Under the pieces are notes generated by a model. That model had not been told where the DNA came from and ran no database searches. It saw only the letters and a program-made list of their open reading frames with translations. DNA of 64,000 nt from Comamonas flocculans (GTDB lineage Bacteria > Pseudomonadota > Gammaproteobacteria > Burkholderiales > Burkholderiaceae_C), in NCBI RefSeq assembly GCF_007954405.1, contig NZ_CP042344.1:2418001-2482000 (forward strand). The letters run 5' to 3'. The position numbers and the translations under genes are program-made. Positions within the stretch are counted from its first letter, which is position 1, and each line of letters begins with the position of its first letter. This document shows positions 17,316 through 26,566 of this stretch, piece by piece.

Positions 17316-17971
17316 TGCGCGGGCCATTCATCAGCCTTGAAGGCATAGACGGCGCGGGCAAGTCCTCGCACCTGGCGGCGCTGGCCGATGCGCTGCGCGC
17401 GGCCGGGCGCAGCGTGCTGCTCACGCGCGAGCCCGGCGGCACGCCGCTGGCGGAAAAGCTGCGCCAGCTGCTGCTGCACGAGCGCATGGACGTGCTGACC
17501 GAGGTGCTGCTGGTCTTTGCCGCGCGGCGCGACCACATCGTGCAGGTGATCGCACCGGCGCTGGCGCGTGGCGACGTGGTGCTGTGCGACCGCTTCACCG
17601 ACGCCAGCTTCGCCTACCAGGGGGCGGGGCGCGGCTTTGACCGCGAGGAGCTATCAAAACTGGAGCTGCTTGCGCAGACTGGCATCGCGCCAGAGCCTGA
17701 TTCGATGCTGCAACCCGATTTGACGCTGTGGTTCGACCTGCCGGCCGAGTTGGCCGCCGAGCGCCTGGCCGGCGTGCGCGCGCCCGACCGCTTCGAGACC
17801 GAGCCCCAGGCCTTCTTCGCCCGCGTCGCGCGCGGCTATGCCGAGCGCGCGGCGCAGTCCGGGGGGCGCATGGTGCGCATCGACGCGGCGCAGCAGCGCG
17901 AGCAGGTGGCCGCGCAGATGCTGGCCGCGGTGGCCGCGCGCGGCTGGCTGGAGGGCGCGCGCGGTGGCTGA
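17312..17971 (+). CDS. tmk: Thymidylate kinase
   Basis: This 219-residue P-loop kinase phosphorylates dTMP to dTDP. The Walker A is [16 protein letters not shown] at residues 8-23, the DR(F/Y) motif is [20 protein letters not shown], and [20 protein letters not shown] is the TRxPGGT signature. Residues 110-130 include an AT-richer stretch ([12 protein letters not shown]) with codons cta, tca and aaa that are rare nearby. It overlaps mltG by four bases and holB by eight, so the three are translated as a unit. Confidence 0.95.
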   Translation: MMRGPFISLEGIDGAGKSSHLAALADALRAAGRSVLLTREPGGTPLAEKLRQLLLHERMDVLTEVLLVFAARRDHIVQVIAPALARGDVVLCDRFTDASFAYQGAGRGFDREELSKLELLAQTGIAPEPDSMLQPDLTLWFDLPAELAAERLAGVRAPDRFETEPQAFFARVARGYAERAAQSGGRMVRIDAAQQREQVAAQMLAAVAARGWLEGARGG

Positions 17972-18998
17972 CGAAGCCGCGGCGCCTGCGCCCTGGCTGG
18001 AGCGCCAGCGCAGCCAGCTGCTGGCGCAGCGCGGCCACGCCTGGCTGCTGCACGGCCCCTCGGGCCTGGGCCAGTACACGCTGGCGCTGGAGCTGGCGCG
18101 CGCCTGGCTGTGCGAGTCGCCCACGCCCGCGGGCGCCTGCGGCCACTGCGCCAGCTGCCACGGCATTGCGGTGCGCACCCATGCGGACCTGCGCGTGCTC
18201 ATGCCCGAGGTGCAGATGCAGCAGCTGGCCTGGCCGCTGCCCGAGAAGGCCCAGGCCGAGCTGGACGAGAAAAAGCGCAAACCGAGCCGCGAGATCCGCG
18301 TCGACGCGCTGCGCGACGCGGTGGAATTCGCCCAGCGCACCAGCGCGCGCGGACGCGGCAAGGTGGTGCTGATCTACCCGGCCGAGCAGATGAATGCGGT
18401 CAGCGCCAACGCGCTGCTCAAGACCCTGGAAGAGCCGCCGGGCGAGGTGCGCTTCGTGCTCGCGAGCGAGGCCGCGCACCAGTTGCTGCCTACCATCCGC
18501 AGCCGCTGCCAGGCGCATGCGCTGCACTGGCCCGCGCCGCAGGAGGCGCTGGCCTGGCTGCACCAGCAGGGCGTGGCCGCCGGCGCCGCCGAAGTCTGGC
18601 TGCGCGCCGCCGGAGGGCGCCCGGACGACGCGCTGGCGCTGGCGCGCAGCGGGCGCAATCCCGAAGCCTGGGCGCGCATCCCGCGCGCGCTCGCCGAGGG
18701 CGACCATGCCGCGCTGGCGGAGCTGACGCCGCCCCAGCTCGTCACGGTGCTGCAAAAGCTCTGCCACGACCTGCTGGTGCTGGGCGTGGGCGGCGCGCCG
18801 CGCTACTTCGCCGCGGCCGACCTGCCGGCGCCCGCGCAGCTGCCCTCGCTGGCGGTGCTCACGCGCTGGGGTGCGCTGCTGCGCCAGGAGGCGCGCAGCG
18901 CCGAGCACCCCTACAACGCCGGCCTGATGCTGCAGGCGCTGGTGGCGCAGGCGCGCGAGGCCCTGGCGCTAAACTTGCCGCACCCCCAACGCCGCTGA
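17964..18998 (+). CDS. holB: DNA polymerase III subunit delta'
   Basis: GTG 17964 gives 344 residues. The AAA+ module has the degenerate P-loop [15 protein letters not shown], in which Gln replaces the usual Lys, in keeping with delta' not hydrolysing ATP. The zinc module is CGHCASCHG. The sensor region reads [17 protein letters not shown] and TIRSRCQ. It is part of the clamp loader that puts the beta clamp on primed DNA. It overlaps tmk and is followed after 12 bases by a PilZ gene, as in related betaproteobacteria. Confidence 0.93.
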   Translation: MADEAAAPAPWLERQRSQLLAQRGHAWLLHGPSGLGQYTLALELARAWLCESPTPAGACGHCASCHGIAVRTHADLRVLMPEVQMQQLAWPLPEKAQAELDEKKRKPSREIRVDALRDAVEFAQRTSARGRGKVVLIYPAEQMNAVSANALLKTLEEPPGEVRFVLASEAAHQLLPTIRSRCQAHALHWPAPQEALAWLHQQGVAAGAAEVWLRAAGGRPDDALALARSGRNPEAWARIPRALAEGDHAALAELTPPQLVTVLQKLCHDLLVLGVGGAPRYFAAADLPAPAQLPSLAVLTRWGALLRQEARSAEHPYNAGLMLQALVAQAREALALNLPHPQRR

Positions 18999-19010
18999 AG
19001 CCCACCCGCC

Positions 19011-19370
19011 ATGGCCACACCCGCCAATGCACCGCGCCCCAGCGTGATGCAGCTCAACATCAAGGACAAGACGCAGCTGTTCATGTCCTACATCCGCCTG
19101 TTCAAGGAGGGCGGCATCTTCGTGCCGACCACGCGCGAATACCGCCTGGGCGACGATGTCTACGTGCTGCTGTCGCTGCCCGAGCAGGCCCAGCGCTACC
19201 CGGTGGCGGGCAAGGTGGCGTGGATCAACCCGGCGCGCGTGGGCGGCGGGCGCGTGCAGGGCGTGGGCGTGCGCTTCCCCGACGATGAAAAATCCCACCA
19301 GCTCAAGGCCAAGATTGAAGAGCTGCTGGGCAGCGCCCTGGGGGCCGACCGCCAGACCCAGACACTCTGA
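19011..19370 (+). CDS. pilZ: PilZ domain protein (type IV pilus biogenesis type)
   Basis: The 119-residue single-domain protein matches the pilus-assembly PilZ group, with LNIKDKTQLFMSYIRLFKEG, FVPTTREYRLGDDVYVLLSL and VRFPDDEKSHQLKAKIEELLG. The N-terminal RxxxR/DxSxxG signature needed for c-di-GMP binding is not evident, as in PilZ proper, which works through protein contacts with PilB and FimX. It follows holB in the same orientation, a conserved neighbourhood. Confidence 0.88.
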   Translation: MATPANAPRPSVMQLNIKDKTQLFMSYIRLFKEGGIFVPTTREYRLGDDVYVLLSLPEQAQRYPVAGKVAWINPARVGGGRVQGVGVRFPDDEKSHQLKAKIEELLGSALGADRQTQTL

Positions 19371-19416
19371 GCTCTCTTGCCGCTGGCCGGCCCGCGCGGC
19401 CGGCCGCTCCTGCCGC

Positions 19417-20226
19417 ATGTTTGTAGATTCCCATTGCCATCTGAACGACCCGCAGCTGCGATCGCAGCTGGCCGACATCCGCGCCGCCATGCAGGCCGCG
19501 CAGGTGGACCGCGCGCTGTGCATCTGCACCACCATGGAAGAATTCCCCGAGGTGCACCAGCTGGCGCTCACGCACGACAACTTCTGGGCCTCGGTGGGCG
19601 TGCACCCCGAAACCGAAGGCATGGCCGAGCCCACGGTGGACGAGCTCACGCGCCTGGCGCGGCTGCCGCGCGTGGTGGCCGTGGGCGAGACCGGGCTGGA
19701 CTACTACCAGATGGACGAGCGCAAGGGCGGGCGCGCCGTGGCCGACCTTGCCTGGCAGCGCGAGCGCTTTCGCACCCACATCCGCGCGGCGCGCGCGGCG
19801 CGCCGCCCGCTGGTCATCCACACGCGCAGCGCCAGCGCCGACACCCTGGCCATCCTGCGTGAGGAGGGCGAAGACGCCAGCGCTGCCAGCGCGGGTGGCG
19901 TGTTCCACTGCTTCACCGAAACCCTGGAAGTGGCGCGCGCCGTGCTGGATCTGGGTTTCTACATCTCGTTTTCCGGCATCCTCACCTTCAAGAAGGCGCA
20001 GGAGCTGCGCGAGGTGGCGGCCTTCGTGCCGCTGGAGCGCATGCTGATCGAGACCGACAGCCCGTATCTGGCCCCGGTGCCGATGCGCGGCAAGGTCAAT
20101 AACCCTTCGTATGTGCCCTACGTCGCCCAGCAGATCGCGCAGGTGCGCGGCGTGGAGGTGGGCCTGATCGCCGAGGCCACCAGCCGCAATTTCGAGCGCC
20201 TCTTCCTCGCGGGGCAGGCCGCGTGA
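19417..20226 (+). CDS. TatD family metal-dependent hydrolase
   Basis: ATG 19417 gives 269 residues. The metal ligands are in FVDSHCHLND at the N-terminus, AVGETGLDYY near residue 90, PLVIHTRSA near 130, GVFHCFTE and LIETDSPYLAPVP near 210. The family has DNase and exonuclease activity; YcfH-type members act in DNA repair and quality control. Its stop overlaps the ankyrin gene start (TGATG). Confidence 0.92.
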   Translation: MFVDSHCHLNDPQLRSQLADIRAAMQAAQVDRALCICTTMEEFPEVHQLALTHDNFWASVGVHPETEGMAEPTVDELTRLARLPRVVAVGETGLDYYQMDERKGGRAVADLAWQRERFRTHIRAARAARRPLVIHTRSASADTLAILREEGEDASAASAGGVFHCFTETLEVARAVLDLGFYISFSGILTFKKAQELREVAAFVPLERMLIETDSPYLAPVPMRGKVNNPSYVPYVAQQIAQVRGVEVGLIAEATSRNFERLFLAGQAA

Positions 20227-20891
20227 TGCGCCGCCGCGCCCTGCTGCTGGCTGCCACGGCGCTGGCGGGTGCGCAGGCGCGCGCCGGCGCCTGGGAAGAC
20301 TTCTTTCAGGCCATAGAGCTCGATGACGAGCGCACCGTCGCCAGCCTGCTGCGCCGCGGGTTCGACCCCAACGCGCGCGACGCGCGCCGCCAGCCCGCGA
20401 TCACCGTGGCGCTGTTCAAGGATTCGCGCAAGGTCGCGGCCGTGCTGCTTGCCAGCCGCAAGCTCGACGTGGAGGCGCGCAACGCCAAGGACGAAAGCCC
20501 GCTGATGATGGCGGCGATGCGCGGCAACCTGCAGGCCGCGCGCACCCTGATCGCGCGCGACGCGGACGTCAACAAGACCGGCTGGACGCCGCTGCACTAC
20601 GCCGCCAGCAGCAGCGCCGAGGGCGCGCTGGCCATGGTGCGCCTGCTGCTGGAGCACGCCGCCTACATCGACGCCGGCTCGCCCAACGGCACCACGCCGC
20701 TGATGATGGCGGCGCAGTACGGCCAGATCGACGTGGCGCGCCTGCTGCTGGCCGAAGGGGCGGACCCCACCCTCAGGAACCAGCAGGGCCTGGGCGCGCT
20801 GGACTTTGCGCGCAAGGCCGAGCGCGAAGGCCTGGTGCAGGACATCGTGCGCGCCATGCAGCGCCAGCGCCCGAACAAGGGCCAGTGGTAG
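20226..20891 (+). CDS. Exported ankyrin-repeat protein
   Basis: The 221-residue product begins MRRRALLLAATALAGAQARAG, a Sec signal peptide, and then carries about five ankyrin repeats (DERTVASLLRRGFDPNARDA, SPLMMAAMRGNLQAARTLI, TPLHYAASSS, TTPLMMAAQYGQIDVARLLL, GLGALDFARKAEREGLVQDI). It is translationally coupled to tatD. Ankyrin repeats bind proteins; a periplasmic role is inferred from the signal peptide, and the partner is unknown. Confidence 0.88.
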   Translation: MRRRALLLAATALAGAQARAGAWEDFFQAIELDDERTVASLLRRGFDPNARDARRQPAITVALFKDSRKVAAVLLASRKLDVEARNAKDESPLMMAAMRGNLQAARTLIARDADVNKTGWTPLHYAASSSAEGALAMVRLLLEHAAYIDAGSPNGTTPLMMAAQYGQIDVARLLLAEGADPTLRNQQGLGALDFARKAEREGLVQDIVRAMQRQRPNKGQW

Positions 20892-20925
20892 CGCTACGCA
20901 AAAAAGAGCTGGTAGCGTAGTGCTA
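20889..20925. terminator. Hairpin at the ankyrin-gene stop codon
   Basis: TAGCGCTACGC at 20889-20899 pairs with GCGTAGTGCTA at 20915-20925, with one G-T wobble. The loop is A-rich, and the left arm begins with the ankyrin stop codon. There is no long T-run after it, so it may stabilise the mRNA end rather than terminate strongly. Confidence 0.45.
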
Positions 20926-20945
20926 ACAATGGTTTTAATGTGAAA

Positions 20946-20993
20946 CTTGTTTGAAACCGGCTTGGGTCTTGCGCTGGCAGCTATGCTTTTCTT
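20946..20993 (-). repeat. Dispersed ATAGCT-N4-GCGC element copy
   Basis: On the minus strand the core ATAGCTGCCAGCGC lies at 20971-20984. The TAG inside ATAGCT is the msbA stop codon. The right side continues AT-rich toward GTTTCAAACAAG. Other copies are at 31282, 33875, 40364 and 63348. Confidence 0.5.
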
Positions 20994-22753
20994 GAGGACT
21001 GCAGGCGCGCATACAGCCCGCCGGCGGCCACCAGCTCGGCATGCGTGCCTTGCTCGACGATGTGGCCCTGCTCCATCACCACCACGCGGTCGGCGTGTTC
21101 GATGGTCGACAGGCGGTGCGCGACGATGAGCGTGGTGCGCCCGCGCATCAGGCGCTGCAGCGCATCCTGCACCAGGCGCTCGGAGTGCGTGTCCAGCGCC
21201 GAAGTGGCCTCGTCCAGCAGCAGCACCGGCGCGTCCTTGTACAGCGCGCGCGCAATCGCCAGACGCTGGCGCTGTCCGCCCGACAGCTGCGTGGCGTTGT
21301 GCCCCACCTCGGTGTGTATGCCGCGCGGCAGGCTGGCCACGTGCTCGGCCAGGTTGGCCGCCTGCAGGCACTGCTGCACGCGCGCCTCGTCCACCGGCTC
21401 GCCCAGCGCCACGTTGGCGGCGATGCTGGCGTTGAACATCACCACCTCCTGCCCGACCAGCGCGAACTGCCGGCGCAGCGCCGCCAGCCGCCAGTCGGCC
21501 AGCGCGACGCCGTCGAGCGTGATCTGCCCGCCGTCCGGTTCGATGAAGCGCGGCAGCAGATTCACCAGCGTGCTCTTGCCCGAGCCCGAAGGCCCGACCA
21601 GCGCCACCACCTCGCCGGGCGCCACCTGCAGGCTCACGCCGTCGAGCGCCGGCGTCTGGCGCGCGCCGTAGTGCACGCGCACCGCGTGCAGCGCGATCGC
21701 GCCGCGCGCGCGCGCCGCCTCGTGGCCGCCTTCGGTCTCGGGCTCGGTGTCTTCGAGCAGGCGCAGGCCGCGCTCCAGCGCCGCCGCGCCGCGGGTGATG
21801 GGGTTGGCGATGTCGGCCAGGCGCTTGATCGGCGAGATCAGCATCAGCATCGCCGCGATGAAGGCGGCAAAGCCGCCCACGCTCACCGCCTGGCCGCCGC
21901 TGCTGCGCCCCTGCCATAGCGCGATGCAGATCACCGTGGACAGCGCGGCGGCGGCCAGCAGCTGGATGGCCGGCGTCATCGCGCCCGAGGCGACGGTGGA
22001 CTTCATTGCCAGGTGGCGCAGGCGCTGGCTGAGCGTGGCGAAGCGCTCGGCCTCCTGCGCCTGCGCGCCGTGCAGGCGCACCATGCGGTGGGCCAGCACG
22101 TTTTCTTCCACCACGTAGGCGAGGTCGTCGGTGGCGCTCTGGCTGCTCTTGGTGATGCGGTACAGCCGCCGCGACAACGTGGTCATCACCCAGGCCACCG
22201 CCGGCACCATGACGGCCACGATCAGCGTGAGCTGCCAGTTCAGATACAGCAGGTAAGCCAGCAGCGCCAGCACCGTGAAGCCGTCGCGCGAGGCGCCCAG
22301 CAGCGCCTGCACCAGCACGGTGAAGCCGTTCTGCACCTCATAGACCACGGTGTTGGACAGCGCGCTGGCCGACTGCTCGCCAAACACCCGCATGCGCGCC
22401 ACCAGCAGGCGCTGAAACAGCACCGCGCGCAGGCGCACCATGCCCTCGTTGGCGATGCGCGCCAGCGCGTACTTGCCGGTGAACTGTGCCAGCCCGCGCA
22501 CCAGGAACACGCCGATGATGGCCGCGGGAACCAACCACAGCGGCAGTGATCCCTCGGTGAAGCCTTCGTCGAGCAGCGGCTTGAGCAGCGCCGGAATCAG
22601 GGGCTCGGTAGCGGCGGCGACGATGGTGGTGAGCAGCGCCACCGTCCATTCCAGGCGCTGGTCGCCGAAGTAGGGCTGCAGCCGCCGCAGGCGTGCGCGC
22701 AGCGTCGGCACCGGTGCGGCCGGGGTGCCGGCCGTAGAATTGTCGCTTTGCAT
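20981..22753 (-). CDS. msbA: Lipid A export ATP-binding/permease protein
   Basis: MsbA flips lipid A-core across the inner membrane. The 590-residue half-transporter (ATG 22753) has six membrane helices in the first 320 residues. The nucleotide-binding domain follows, with Walker A GPSGSGKSTLVNLL, signature LSGGQRQRLAIARAL, Walker B PVLLLDEATSALD and switch His in VAHRLSTI. A TTG three codons upstream is in frame, but ATG is preferred. It is divergent from tolB across 118 bases and convergent with the ankyrin gene. Its stop codon lies in a dispersed repeat. Confidence 0.92.
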   Translation of the reverse strand: MQSDNSTAGTPAAPVPTLRARLRRLQPYFGDQRLEWTVALLTTIVAAATEPLIPALLKPLLDEGFTEGSLPLWLVPAAIIGVFLVRGLAQFTGKYALARIANEGMVRLRAVLFQRLLVARMRVFGEQSASALSNTVVYEVQNGFTVLVQALLGASRDGFTVLALLAYLLYLNWQLTLIVAVMVPAVAWVMTTLSRRLYRITKSSQSATDDLAYVVEENVLAHRMVRLHGAQAQEAERFATLSQRLRHLAMKSTVASGAMTPAIQLLAAAALSTVICIALWQGRSSGGQAVSVGGFAAFIAAMLMLISPIKRLADIANPITRGAAALERGLRLLEDTEPETEGGHEAARARGAIALHAVRVHYGARQTPALDGVSLQVAPGEVVALVGPSGSGKSTLVNLLPRFIEPDGGQITLDGVALADWRLAALRRQFALVGQEVVMFNASIAANVALGEPVDEARVQQCLQAANLAEHVASLPRGIHTEVGHNATQLSGGQRQRLAIARALYKDAPVLLLDEATSALDTHSERLVQDALQRLMRGRTTLIVAHRLSTIEHADRVVVMEQGHIVEQGTHAELVAAGGLYARLQSSRKA

Positions 22754-22797
22754 TGCGGGCAAATTCTACGTTGGGGTGGTTCAGGGGCGGCACAGTT

Positions 22798-22827
22798 TGT
22801 CACATGGTTTGCTGCGCCATGTGTAAC
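22798..22827 (+). promoter_or_regulatory. Candidate tolB promoter with palindrome
   Basis: TTGTCA (22798-22803) and TGTAAC (22822-22827) form a -35/-10-like pair with an 18-base spacer, 45 bases upstream of tolB. The spacer holds the inverted repeat CACATGG/CCATGTG at 22801-22823, which could be an operator shared with divergent msbA. Confidence 0.4.
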
Positions 22828-22871
22828 ATCCGGGGCTTTGTCTCCAGGCTTTTTTCGAGTCGAACTTAGGC

Positions 22872-24164
22872 ATGATGCTTGACCACCCCCTGTCGCCGCG
22901 GCCGTCGCGGCGCGACCTGATCGCCGCCGGCCTTGCGCTGGGGAGCCTGCCCGCGCTGGCGCAGTTTCGCGTCGAAATCACCGGCGTCGGCCTCACGCAG
23001 CTGCCCATCGCGATCGCCCCGCTGCGCGGCGAGGAGGCGGCGCCGCAGAAGATCTCGCGCATCGTGCTGGCCGACCTGGAGCGCAGCGGCCGCTTCGTCG
23101 GCGTCGACGCCTCGGGCGCGGCGCTCGACGAGGCCTCGCGCCCCGACCTGTCGCTGTGGCGCGAACGCAAGGCCGACGCGCTCAGCGTGGGCAGCATCAC
23201 GGCGCTGGCCGACGGGCGCTTCGACACCCGCTTTCGCCTCTGGGACGTGGTGCGCGGCGAAGACCTGAGCGGCCAGAGCTATGCCGTCACCCGCGCCGAC
23301 CTGCGCCTGGCGGCGCACCGCATCTCCGACTACATCTACGAAAAGCTCACCGGCGAGCGCGGCGTCTTCTCCACGCGCATCGCCTACATCACCAAGGTCG
23401 GCAGCCGCTACAGCCTGTGGGTGGCCGACGCCGACGGCGAGAGCGCCCAGTCCGCGCTCTCCAGCCCCGAGCCCATCATCTCGCCCGCCTGGTCGCCCTC
23501 GGGCACGCAGCTGGCCTACGTGTCCTTCGAGTCGCGCAAACCCGTGGTTTACGTGCACGACATCGCCACCGGCAGGCGGCGCCTGATCGCCAACTTCCGC
23601 GGCTCCAACAGCGCGCCCGCCTGGTCGCCCGACGGGCGCACGCTGGCCGTCACGCTCAGCCGCGACGGCGGCTCGCAGCTCTACACCATCAGCGCCAGCG
23701 GCGGCGAGCCCACGCGCCTGATGCAAAGCGCGGGCATAGACACCGAACCCACCTACGCCAGCGACGGCCGCATCTACTTCGTGAGCGACCGCGGCGGTTC
23801 ACCGCAGATCTACCGCGTGCCCGCCGGCGGCGGCGCGGCCGAGCGCGTCACCTTCCAGGGCAACTACAACATCTCTCCCTCGGTCAGCCCCGACGGGCAG
23901 ATGCTCGCCTACATCACGCGCACCGGCGGCGCCTTCAAGCTGCAGGTGATGGACCTGAAGTCGCACGCCAGCGCGGCCATCACCGACACCACGAGCGACG
24001 AGCGCCCGAGCTTCGCGCCCAACGGCAAGCTCATCGTCTACGCCACGCGCAACCAGGGCAAGGAAATGCTCATGACCACCACCCTGGACGGCAAGATCAA
24101 GGCGCGCCTGGCCGGGCAGGGCGGCGACATCCGCGAGCCCGCCTGGGGCCCCTTCCAGAAGTGA
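22872..24164 (+). CDS. tolB: Tol-Pal system periplasmic protein TolB
   Basis: TolB binds Pal and TolA, linking the inner membrane to the outer membrane during constriction. The 430-residue protein has a Tat-like N-terminus (SRRDLIAAGLALGSLPALA). An N-terminal alpha/beta domain (LTQLPIAIAPLRG) is followed by a six-bladed beta-propeller of WSPDG-type repeats: PAWSPSGTQLAYVS, PAWSPDGRTLAVT, PTYASDGRIYFVS, PSVSPDGQMLAYI and PSFAPNGKLIVYA. pal and cpoB follow on the same strand. tolQRA are not upstream here, where msbA lies instead, so they must be elsewhere. Confidence 0.95.
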   Translation: MMLDHPLSPRPSRRDLIAAGLALGSLPALAQFRVEITGVGLTQLPIAIAPLRGEEAAPQKISRIVLADLERSGRFVGVDASGAALDEASRPDLSLWRERKADALSVGSITALADGRFDTRFRLWDVVRGEDLSGQSYAVTRADLRLAAHRISDYIYEKLTGERGVFSTRIAYITKVGSRYSLWVADADGESAQSALSSPEPIISPAWSPSGTQLAYVSFESRKPVVYVHDIATGRRRLIANFRGSNSAPAWSPDGRTLAVTLSRDGGSQLYTISASGGEPTRLMQSAGIDTEPTYASDGRIYFVSDRGGSPQIYRVPAGGGAAERVTFQGNYNISPSVSPDGQMLAYITRTGGAFKLQVMDLKSHASAAITDTTSDERPSFAPNGKLIVYATRNQGKEMLMTTTLDGKIKARLAGQGGDIREPAWGPFQK

Positions 24165-24210
24165 GTCTTTTCTTTTCCTGTCCTTTTCATTTCATCCACG
24201 AAAGTTCAAA

Positions 24211-24741
24211 GTGAAACACCTCCAGTTCAGTCGCATGTCCCTGGCCCTGATCGCCACCGCCCTGGTGGTCGGCTGCAGTTCCGGCGTCAAGCTCAACGAC
24301 GTGCCGGTCACCGACCAGGGCGCCGCCTCCACCAGCAACAACGGCGGCAGCCAGAGCGCGGTCGCGCCGGTGGACCTGAACGCCAGCGAGGGCACGATGC
24401 AAGGCCCGGTCGGCGTGGCCCGCGTGATCTACTTCGACTTCGACAGCTACTCCGTCAAGCCCGAATACCAGTCGGTGCTCGACGCGCATGCCAACTACCT
24501 CAAGAGCAGCAACGCGCGCCGCGTGACCCTCGAAGGCAATACCGACGAGCGCGGCGGGCGCGAGTACAACCTGGCGCTGGGCCAGAAGCGCGCCGAGGCG
24601 GTGCGCCGCGCCCTGGGCCTGCTGGGCGTGCCCGAGGCGCAGATGGAAGCGGTGAGCTTCGGCAAGGAAAAGCCGGCCGTGCCGGGCAATTCCGAAGACG
24701 CCTACGCGCAGAACCGCCGCGTCGAACTGAGCTACCACTGA
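24211..24741 (+). CDS. pal: Peptidoglycan-associated lipoprotein
   Basis: The 176-residue lipoprotein has a signal peptide ending in lipobox LVVGC (Cys near residue 22). The OmpA-like peptidoglycan-binding domain carries VIYFDFDSYSVKPEYQ, VTLEGNTDERGGREYNLALGQKRAEAV (the Asp and Arg that hold diaminopimelate) and NRRVEL at the end. It anchors the outer membrane to peptidoglycan and works with TolB, 46 bases upstream. Confidence 0.96.
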   Translation: MKHLQFSRMSLALIATALVVGCSSGVKLNDVPVTDQGAASTSNNGGSQSAVAPVDLNASEGTMQGPVGVARVIYFDFDSYSVKPEYQSVLDAHANYLKSSNARRVTLEGNTDERGGREYNLALGQKRAEAVRRALGLLGVPEAQMEAVSFGKEKPAVPGNSEDAYAQNRRVELSYH

Positions 24742-24754
24742 AAGGGCGCGGCGC

Positions 24755-25510
24755 ATGCAAGCGAAGACTTCACGCTGGTGGCTGGCCGTCGCATGCGCCT
24801 TGCTGGCGCTGGGCTCCAGCGTGAGCCATGCCGCGTTGTTCGAGGACGACGAGGCCCGCCGCGCGATCCTGGAGATGCGCCAGCGCATCGACCAGATGCA
24901 GCAGAACTCGGGCGGTGACGCGGCGCAGCTGCGCCGCAGCGTGCTCGACCTGCAGTCCCAGATCGAGGCGCTGCGCGGTGAAACGGCCGAGCTGCGCGGC
25001 CAGAACGAAAAGCTGCGCCGCGACCTGAGCGAGCTGCAGCAGCGCCAGAAGGACGTGGCCACGAGCGTCGATGAGCGCCTGCGCAAGTTCGAGCCCGAGA
25101 CCGTGCAGGTGGACGGGCGCGAATTCAAGGCCGAACCGGCCGAGAAAGCCGACTACGAAGCGGCCCTGGCCGTCTTTCGCACCGGCAAGTTCGCCGACGC
25201 CGCCAGCGCCTTCCAGGGCTTCATGGGCAGGTATCCCAAGTCCGGCTACCTGCCTTCGGCGCGCTTCTGGCTGGGCAATGCGCAGTACGCCACGCGCGAC
25301 TACCAGAGCGCGATCGACAACTTCAAGGCGCTGCTGTCCGCCGCGCCCGAACACGCCCGTGCACCCGAGGCGGCGCTGTCGATTGCCAACTGCCAGGTCG
25401 AACTCAAGGACACCAAGGCCGCGCGCAAGACCCTGGAAGACCTGATCCGCGTCTATCCCCAGTCCGAGGCGGCCAGCGCCGCCAAGGAACGCCTGGCCCG
25501 CCTGAAGTGA
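24755..25510 (+). CDS. cpoB: Cell division coordinator CpoB (YbgF)
   Basis: The 251-residue periplasmic protein has a Sec signal peptide (ACALLALGSSVSHA). A trimerising coiled coil follows at residues 30-105 (AILEMRQRIDQMQQ to ELQQRQKDVATSVDERLRKF), then TPR units (DYEAALAVFRTGKFADAASAF, PSARFWLGNAQYATRDYQSA, EAALSIANCQVELKDTKAAR). CpoB ties outer-membrane constriction to septal murein synthesis. It is 13 bases after pal and overlaps tcdA. Confidence 0.93.
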   Translation: MQAKTSRWWLAVACALLALGSSVSHAALFEDDEARRAILEMRQRIDQMQQNSGGDAAQLRRSVLDLQSQIEALRGETAELRGQNEKLRRDLSELQQRQKDVATSVDERLRKFEPETVQVDGREFKAEPAEKADYEAALAVFRTGKFADAASAFQGFMGRYPKSGYLPSARFWLGNAQYATRDYQSAIDNFKALLSAAPEHARAPEAALSIANCQVELKDTKAARKTLEDLIRVYPQSEAASAAKERLARLK

Positions 25511-26301
25511 GCGCCGCAGCCCTGCAAGGGGCGCACGTGCAGCGCCGCTTCGGCGCGCTGGACCGGCTGTACGGCGTGGCCGGGGCCGAGCGCATTCGCG
25601 CGAGCCACGTGGCTGTCGTCGGCATCGGCGGCGTCGGTTCCTGGGCCGCCGAGGCGCTGGCGCGCAGCGGCGTCGGCCGGCTGACCCTGATCGATCTGGA
25701 CCACGTGGCCGAATCCAACATCAACCGCCAGGCCCATGCGCTGGACACCACGCTGGGTCAGGCCAAGGTGCGCGCCATGGCCGAACGCATCGCCCTCATC
25801 CACCCCGGCTGCACGGTGCACTGCGTGGACGACTTTGCCGGCCCGCAGAACTGGCCGCGGCTGTTGCCCGAACCGGCCAGCGCCGTCATCGACGCCTGCG
25901 ACCAGCTCGCCGCCAAGATCGCGCTGGCCGCCTGGGCGCTGCAAGGCAGCGGCGTCTTCATCAGCGTGGGCGCCGCCGGCGGCAAGCAGCAGGCCGAGCG
26001 CGTGGAAGTGGCCGACCTCGCCCAGGTGAGCCACGACCCGCTGCTGGCCAAGCTGCGCTACGCCCTGCGTCGCCACCACGGCGGTGCGCGCGGCGACAGG
26101 CCGATCGGCATCCCCTGCGTCTTCAGCCGCGAAGCCGTGGCCGCGCCCGACCCCTCCTGCGCCCTGGAGCAGACCGACGGCAGCCTGAACTGCCACGGCT
26201 ACGGCTCCAGCGTGGCCGTCACCGCTACCTTCGGCATGACCGCCGCAGGCTGGGTACTGCGCACCCTGGCCCGGCCGGAGCGGCGCAAAAACTTTCTATA
26301 A
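25507..26301 (+). CDS. tcdA: tRNA threonylcarbamoyladenosine dehydratase
   Basis: TcdA (CsdL) uses ATP to cyclise t6A at position 37 of ANN-decoding tRNAs to ct6A. GTG 25507 overlaps the cpoB stop; the product is 264 residues. The E1-like Rossmann core has VAVVGIGGVGSWAAEALARSG near residue 37 and LTLIDLDHVAESNINRQAHAL, then VIDACDQLAAKIALAAWA and the C-terminal GSSVAVTATFGMTAAGWVLR. tRNA-Lys, itself a t6A-type substrate, lies 20 bases downstream, but this is probably chance. Confidence 0.93.
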   Translation: MSAAALQGAHVQRRFGALDRLYGVAGAERIRASHVAVVGIGGVGSWAAEALARSGVGRLTLIDLDHVAESNINRQAHALDTTLGQAKVRAMAERIALIHPGCTVHCVDDFAGPQNWPRLLPEPASAVIDACDQLAAKIALAAWALQGSGVFISVGAAGGKQQAERVEVADLAQVSHDPLLAKLRYALRRHHGGARGDRPIGIPCVFSREAVAAPDPSCALEQTDGSLNCHGYGSSVAVTATFGMTAAGWVLRTLARPERRKNFL

Positions 26302-26302
26302 T
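26297..26302 (+). promoter_or_regulatory. -10 element of the tRNA-Lys promoter
   Basis: TATAAT, a perfect -10 hexamer, overlaps the tcdA stop codon and lies 18 bases upstream of the mature tRNA-Lys. No good -35 is visible 17 bases before it. Confidence 0.5.
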
Positions 26303-26320
26303 CGACGGTTTTCCTCGCCC

Positions 26321-26396
26321 GGGTCGTTAGCTCAGTCGGTAGAGCAGCGGACTTTTAATCCGTTGGTCGCGCGTTCGAGTCGCGCACGACCCACCA
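26321..26396 (+). tRNA. tRNA-Lys (anticodon TTT)
   Basis: The 76-base cloverleaf includes encoded CCA. The acceptor arm GGGTCGT pairs with ACGACCC, the D-loop reads AGCTCAGTCGGTAGAGC, the anticodon loop CTTTTAA gives TTT, and the T-arm carries GTTCGAGTC. Confidence 0.97.
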
Positions 26397-26566
26397 TTGT
26401 TCGCTGATTCTGCGCGGGCCCCATCGCCGGGGATGCGCACCTTTCCTCAGGGTTGCCGCAGACCTTCATTGCGGTTTGTGTACGTGGCGTTGCGCCCAAT
26501 GCCAGGCCAGCCCGGCACGTGGCTTGCTCCCGGTGTGCATAGCACGACCTCATGAGGAAATCAGCC

